Below are positions 60,175 to 64,000 of a stretch of DNA of 64,000 nucleotides, one piece after another. The stretch covers positions 33,140-97,139 of the forward strand of contig NZ_CAJNBL010000011.1 of the NCBI RefSeq assembly GCF_905221025.1, given 5' to 3'. Origin of the DNA: Candidatus Nitrotoga fabula. GTDB taxonomy: Bacteria; Pseudomonadota; Gammaproteobacteria; Burkholderiales; Gallionellaceae. The notes below the pieces were generated by a model that saw only the letters and a list, made by a program, of their open reading frames with translations, did not search any database and was not told the origin of the DNA. A program made the position numbers and the translations under genes. How positions within the stretch are numbered: position 1 is the stretch's first letter; every line of letters starts with the position of its first letter.

Positions 60175-61231
60175 CTCCCGTATCCTTGTCAACGCATCCT
60201 ACAGAATGTTGCTTGAGCGCGGCGACCAGGTCATCGATAGTGAAACTATCGTCTTGCCCGTAAGTGTATTCTGCTTGTTTACCGAACAAGCTACCATGCA
60301 GCTTTTCTTGTTTTGCAATATAGTTAGTCATAGCATCAATGCTGGGTTGAATAAAACCACCATCTTTAGCTTTAATCGGCGTTTCGAATGGCACCTGCAG
60401 ACGCTGACCCTTACGCACTAGCACTTTGGCAAATTCCCAAGGCGATGCACCTGACTGAGTAGCCTGTCGCGCTGTAGGTATGGTTATAAAAAGAGCCTTA
60501 GTAAAGTTTTCAACTGCAAAAGACAAGTCATGCCCCTTCATGGTTTGGCATAATTGTCCCAAATCCAAACTAACATAACGATAATAAGTAGCGGAATTAA
60601 ATTCCAGGCTCCCCATGTGCGAAGAACCAGGCTCGGTGGAAAGATCATCCAAAGCAGTGAAAAATTCCACTTCGTTACTAACTTTATGTGTAGAAATAGC
60701 GTGAGAGAATGAAGCAGCAGCTTCGATATTCAATTCAGCTGCTTGTGCCACCATACGACCAAAGAGAGCGATATCAATACCATCAATAGCTGGATTTAAA
60801 GCCTTTCTGCTTACTTTATGAGCATCCTTTTCTTTAAATTTCTTTGCATCGAAATCATGTTCTTTAGCATATTCGGCAAAAGCCTTGGCTTCTGTCATGG
60901 TAAAAAAAAGCAACGTATCTTTACTCAAATAGGTTGCAAGTATTTCCCCACAAGTGCTAGCCTGCTCATCAGTCGCACCTAAATCAACACAAGCTTGTGC
61001 AATCGTTCTGGCAACATGCTTTGTTCGCACGCCCAATTTTGCACCAAAATCCTGCATCGCCATACGCACTGGTCGCTTCCACGCCTGTGAACTGACGCGT
61101 GCACGTTGCACACCGCCCACAATGGCAGTTTTAGGTGCACCAACATCATCGCGATTTAGACAAGTGACAGGAAAGGATTGCAGAATATGAAATTCGATAC
61201 GCACATTTTTGAGTGGATTATTGATGGACAT
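60167..61231 (-). CDS. cas7e: CRISPR-associated protein Cas7e (CasC/Cse4)
   Basis: A 354-residue Cascade backbone protein: VRIEFHILQSFPVTCLNRDDVGAPKTAIVGGVQRARVSSQAWKRPVR, typical of Cse4, and SSHMGSLEFNSATYYRYVSLDL. Six copies coat the crRNA. It follows cas6e after 49 bp, the only real gap in the cas operon. Confidence 0.95.
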   Translation of the reverse strand: MSINNPLKNVRIEFHILQSFPVTCLNRDDVGAPKTAIVGGVQRARVSSQAWKRPVRMAMQDFGAKLGVRTKHVARTIAQACVDLGATDEQASTCGEILATYLSKDTLLFFTMTEAKAFAEYAKEHDFDAKKFKEKDAHKVSRKALNPAIDGIDIALFGRMVAQAAELNIEAAASFSHAISTHKVSNEVEFFTALDDLSTEPGSSHMGSLEFNSATYYRYVSLDLGQLCQTMKGHDLSFAVENFTKALFITIPTARQATQSGASPWEFAKVLVRKGQRLQVPFETPIKAKDGGFIQPSIDAMTNYIAKQEKLHGSLFGKQAEYTYGQDDSFTIDDLVAALKQHSVGCVDKDTGDE

Positions 61232-61280
61232 TATGATTACCTTTTATGTGAATAGATTATGGCTTAACATTAAACAATGG

Positions 61281-61919
61281 TTAAATACCGACTAAAGGAA
61301 CAATTTGTAATAACCCAAAACCAAATGCCCGGCCTCGTCCTATGCCACGGATAAAGCTGATGATAAAACGATCCTGGTTAATGACTTTCAACTCTCCTTT
61401 AAGTGTGGCGCTGCCATGCGTAATAATTTTTCCCATTTTTTCGAAAACTTGCACGCTGACTTTTTCGGTTTGCAGGTTTTCAGGATTAATACTGAACCCC
61501 CATGATTTTGTGGCACGTTCCTTAAACCATTGCTCAATATCTTTACGCCCACGGATTGGCACGATCTTCCCAGTTTGATTATCTCGCTTACTGGGATTCA
61601 AAGTGACTTCAAAGGTATAGCGTTGATGTGCCAGAAAATCCAAGTGAATAGGCTTGGTTATTACCTCACCAAACTGGGGTGTTTGATGTGGCTTTCGATT
61701 GGAAAGCATCAAAATTTGGCGGCTATTGAAATCACCACCTTTGTCTGTATAGACAATACCGCTTGAGATACTGGTATGTTTTTCTATATCCGAACGAGCA
61801 TCATCAAACAGACCATACACAATCTTGTGCAAAGAATAAGCATCCTTAATATTCAGGATTTTCATGTCAGTTCGATTTAATCGTAAAACACTTGCATAAG
61901 CCAAAGCATTTTCACTCAT
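61281..61919 (-). CDS. cas6e: CRISPR RNA endonuclease Cas6e (CasE/Cse3)
   Basis: A 212-residue RAMP protein that cuts the repeat hairpin. Start-side strand MKILNIKDAYSLHKIVYGLF contains the conserved DAYSLHK..Y region with the active His; the C-terminal glycine-rich loop is FIRGIGRGRAFGFGLLQIVPL. ATG 61919 with GGAGGTAAGG directly upstream; it overlaps cse2 by 8 bp. It lies between cse2 and cas7e, whereas in E. coli it follows cas5e. Confidence 0.94.
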   Translation of the reverse strand: MSENALAYASVLRLNRTDMKILNIKDAYSLHKIVYGLFDDARSDIEKHTSISSGIVYTDKGGDFNSRQILMLSNRKPHQTPQFGEVITKPIHLDFLAHQRYTFEVTLNPSKRDNQTGKIVPIRGRKDIEQWFKERATKSWGFSINPENLQTEKVSVQVFEKMGKIITHGSATLKGELKVINQDRFIISFIRGIGRGRAFGFGLLQIVPLVGI

Positions 61920-62466
61920 CCTTACCTCCAGTTGCAGATTTTCCGTAAAAATCCTGCGCCCAGCGGGCCTTAATCTGGATATTGCTCTCGTCATAACCAA
62001 ACCGTAGCAAATCATCGAGCAAACTGACATAATCCAAGGCAATATTGCCCTTGGCGTCAATCAAACTAAATAACGGACGTAAAATTCGGCAGACTTCAGG
62101 TACGGAATCACAGGCTAATAAACGGCGCAACTTAGCTTTAGCCTGATCACTGGCATTGCCATCTTCGTAGCAACGCGCAATCGCAAAACCGATCTTGATA
62201 GAACCATTTTTCTCAGATTTTGTTCGGGCAATAGCGGCACTAATTGTCGTATAGGGTAAGCGTTGGTTTTCAAATTCTAAATTTACCCTGTATCCTGCTA
62301 ATACCTCCCAACTTTGATATTCAGTAGCAGGGTTATCAGCACGCTTAAGTGCAGCACGCAAACCATTGTCGACCTGGCAGCGTTTAATGATGTCGTCTAC
62401 AAATGCCTGTCTTTTACTGCGAGGTGCGTCGGCTTTTTGCATCGTGTACTGTATATCGATACTCAT
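61912..62466 (-). CDS. cse2: CRISPR-associated protein Cse2 (CasB)
   Basis: A 184-residue, largely helical Cascade small subunit: VDDIIKRCQVDNGLRAALKRADNPATEYQSWEVLAGY and KLRRLLACDSVPEVCRILRPLFSLIDAKG. ATG overlaps the cas8e stop (ATGA). Confidence 0.94.
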   Translation of the reverse strand: MSIDIQYTMQKADAPRSKRQAFVDDIIKRCQVDNGLRAALKRADNPATEYQSWEVLAGYRVNLEFENQRLPYTTISAAIARTKSEKNGSIKIGFAIARCYEDGNASDQAKAKLRRLLACDSVPEVCRILRPLFSLIDAKGNIALDYVSLLDDLLRFGYDESNIQIKARWAQDFYGKSATGGKDE

Positions 62467-63920
62467 GCTGCCTCCTTGGTGGGTTTTTTAAGATAATTTC
62501 TTAAATCGGGACGATTTCTCGCCCAAGAATCAAGCTGACGAGCGGTATCATTAGCGCAGTAGGTATTGTAAGCTTTGTGAACAAACCGAGCGAAAACCGG
62601 GCGCATGGCAAGGGCTTGCTCTGCATTGCCACAAGTATTCACCAACTCTTGAAAGCGGCGTTCACACAATTGCCAAAAAAGGTTACTGGCCTGAGCCGCT
62701 TGTTCCTTGGTTTCCATGTTTTGATTTTTAAAATAATTGAAGGTTGCCCCATAAACAATTTTGGAAAGCTTATCCAGTTCATCCATTTCCAGTTGCAGGT
62801 TAGTAAACCAGCCCATACCCAATAAACCACTCTCAAGCTGAATCATCGATTCCACAAAATCATCGGAGCCTGATACATATTGCTCTCCCGCATTATTACT
62901 GACCCGCAAGCCACCCGACCAAACACCAATGATAGGAATTTGCTGAATGGCACGCCCCATGTTCAATCGCAACTGATGACAATCAAATCCTCTATTACCT
63001 GCTTGCGAAAAGAAACCTAGCAATGCAGTTAATATTCGCCAAGGACGTTTTTCAGGATCAGACCAAACAGCTTTTGGCACTTTCGCTGAAAAATCCACTG
63101 ATATACTGGGATCTATACCCCCCGCTTTGTAATCTAAATGCGCAATCCCTTCGGAGTAATGCAGACCATTCCCTGTCAATAAACAAAAGCGAGAAAGCGG
63201 AATCAGTCGTCCAATTAGACTGGATTTCAGCGCCTCGGCAATTGCACAATTTTCACCTGCGGGCATCTGTTCCCAAGGCGCAGTACCTATACCTTGCGAA
63301 TAAATTCCCAAATCAGAAATTTGTTGCTGAGTAAATAAGTTGATCCACAAAGTTTCTTGTAAAGACTCTCCTTGCAAAAAATTATGCAGAAATCCTAAAA
63401 AACCTATGGATGTACCAGGCTTGCCCGTAGAAGGCCGTCCTTTGTCGTTAAATTTACCTTGAAAACCATGTGAAAGAACAACCGAATTATCGGTTTTCTT
63501 GCCCCCTAAACCAAACCCCATTAACTGAACAATTAACAATGATTTATCTGCATCCGTTAAGGATTTTTCCACTTGGAATTGAGTAAGAACGGTGGTATTT
63601 CCAGTAGAAATCTCGGCCATTACTGCGCCAAAACTTTGTACATCTGCAGCCTTAATTTCTGGCATCTGCAAAAATGGCTTTTCACCATATAGATAAAAAC
63701 AGTCATACCATTTATCTAGATATTTAAGGCATTCTTCAGCCAAGCCACTTGGCTGAATATTTTTCCAATCATCACTATCTTTTGGGGTATATGCAGCTTG
63801 TGCAATAGCTAATAAAAGTTTAGTCAAGGCAATTTTCTGCACCGTATTGCCTCCCAAAGCTCGATAGTCTATATGGCTAAACAATTGCCTTAAACTAACT
63901 TGCCCAACATCCACAATCGG
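62463..63920 (-). pseudogene. cas8e: Cas8e (Cse1/CasA) lacking its normal N-terminus
   Basis: About 486 residues of the large Cascade subunit: DVGQVSLRQLFSHIDYRALGG, LTKLLLAIAQAAYTPKDSDDW, YLYGEKPFLQMPEI, NTTVLTQFQVEKSLTDADKSLL, and GFLGFLHNFLQGESLQETLW. The family has another 15-20 residues with a D-x-W-I-P-V motif before VSL. Here the frame instead continues without a stop into an IS3 transposase segment (63921-64000). GTG at 63914 could start a shortened protein of 483 residues. I call it truncated; whether it is still made is unknown. Confidence 0.8.
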
Positions 63921-64000
63921 TTCGCGATTGAGCTGACGCCAGACTTTGTCGGCACCGTAAACCTGCAGGTTGGCCTGCCATACCCGCTGTATCTGCGGTA
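63921..64000 (-). pseudogene. IS3-family transposase OrfB fragment fused to cas8e
   Basis: The minus-strand translation, in frame with cas8e, reads IQRVWQANLQVYGADKVW followed by RQLNRE and then PIVDVG of cas8e. The first part is the conserved N-terminal region of IS3-family OrfB (…VYGAxKVWRQLNREG...). The transposase is cut at NRE, well before its catalytic DDE domain, and continues beyond the window edge. Confidence 0.8.

Overview
This window looks like a chromosomal segment of a betaproteobacterium of moderate GC, plausibly near Nitrosomonas; no rRNA gene is present to settle this. The support is gene order: dnaX-ybaB-recR-rluB, rpoE-rseA-rseB, fmdB-DUF502-aspS-nudB with ybhP-clsB downstream, clpS-clpA, and ribF-ileS-lspA-ispH. 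Most housekeeping genes are on the minus strand, tightly spaced, often with 2-11 bp overlaps and quite often with TTG or GTG starts.

Layout. 1-12 kb: end of an acetyl-CoA synthetase, thiO, tatD, holB, the sigma-E module, nadB/ygfX, then the dnaX operon. 12-14.3 kb: a PagL-like lipid A deacylase, the 4.5S SRP RNA and nhaA. 14.3-16.5 kb: an AT-rich island with a DUF262 gene overlapping a HEPN ribonuclease-like gene, preceded by a perfect 10-bp palindrome. 16.5-25.5 kb: a peptide ABC transporter of the Opp/Yej type (fused ATPase, two permeases, lipoprotein binding protein) and ygfZ. 25.5-28.6 kb: an orphan 782-residue lipoprotein flanked by the two ends of a decayed IS5-type transposase. 28.7-32.5 kb: GNAT, L,D-transpeptidase, tadA, short phage-like ORFs (one frameshifted) and a winged-helix/GHKL-ATPase/DUF4325 fusion with a repeat operator. 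32.5-42.9 kb: a GGDEF protein, clsB/ybhP, nadA, nudB, a secreted barnase-like RNase with its barstar inhibitor, aspS, DUF502, fmdB, rluE. 42.9-56.2 kb: icd, a cold-shock protein, clpSA, a large class A penicillin-binding protein, ispH, lspA, ileS, ribF.

56.2-64 kb is a type I-E CRISPR-Cas locus: 31 repeats and 30 spacers, a leader, then cas2, cas1, cas5e, cas7e, cas6e, cse2 and cas8e, all on the minus strand. cas6e lies between cse2 and cas7e instead of after cas5e. At the right edge the cas8e reading frame runs directly into a piece of an IS3-family transposase (OrfB) where its own N-terminus should be. This indicates an IS-linked rearrangement that removed the start of cas8e and may have affected cas3.

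The best candidates for follow-up are the cas8e/IS3 chimera, the DUF262-HEPN pair, the HTH-ATPase-DUF4325 regulator with its repeats, and the RNase-barstar cassette placed inside a conserved housekeeping cluster.
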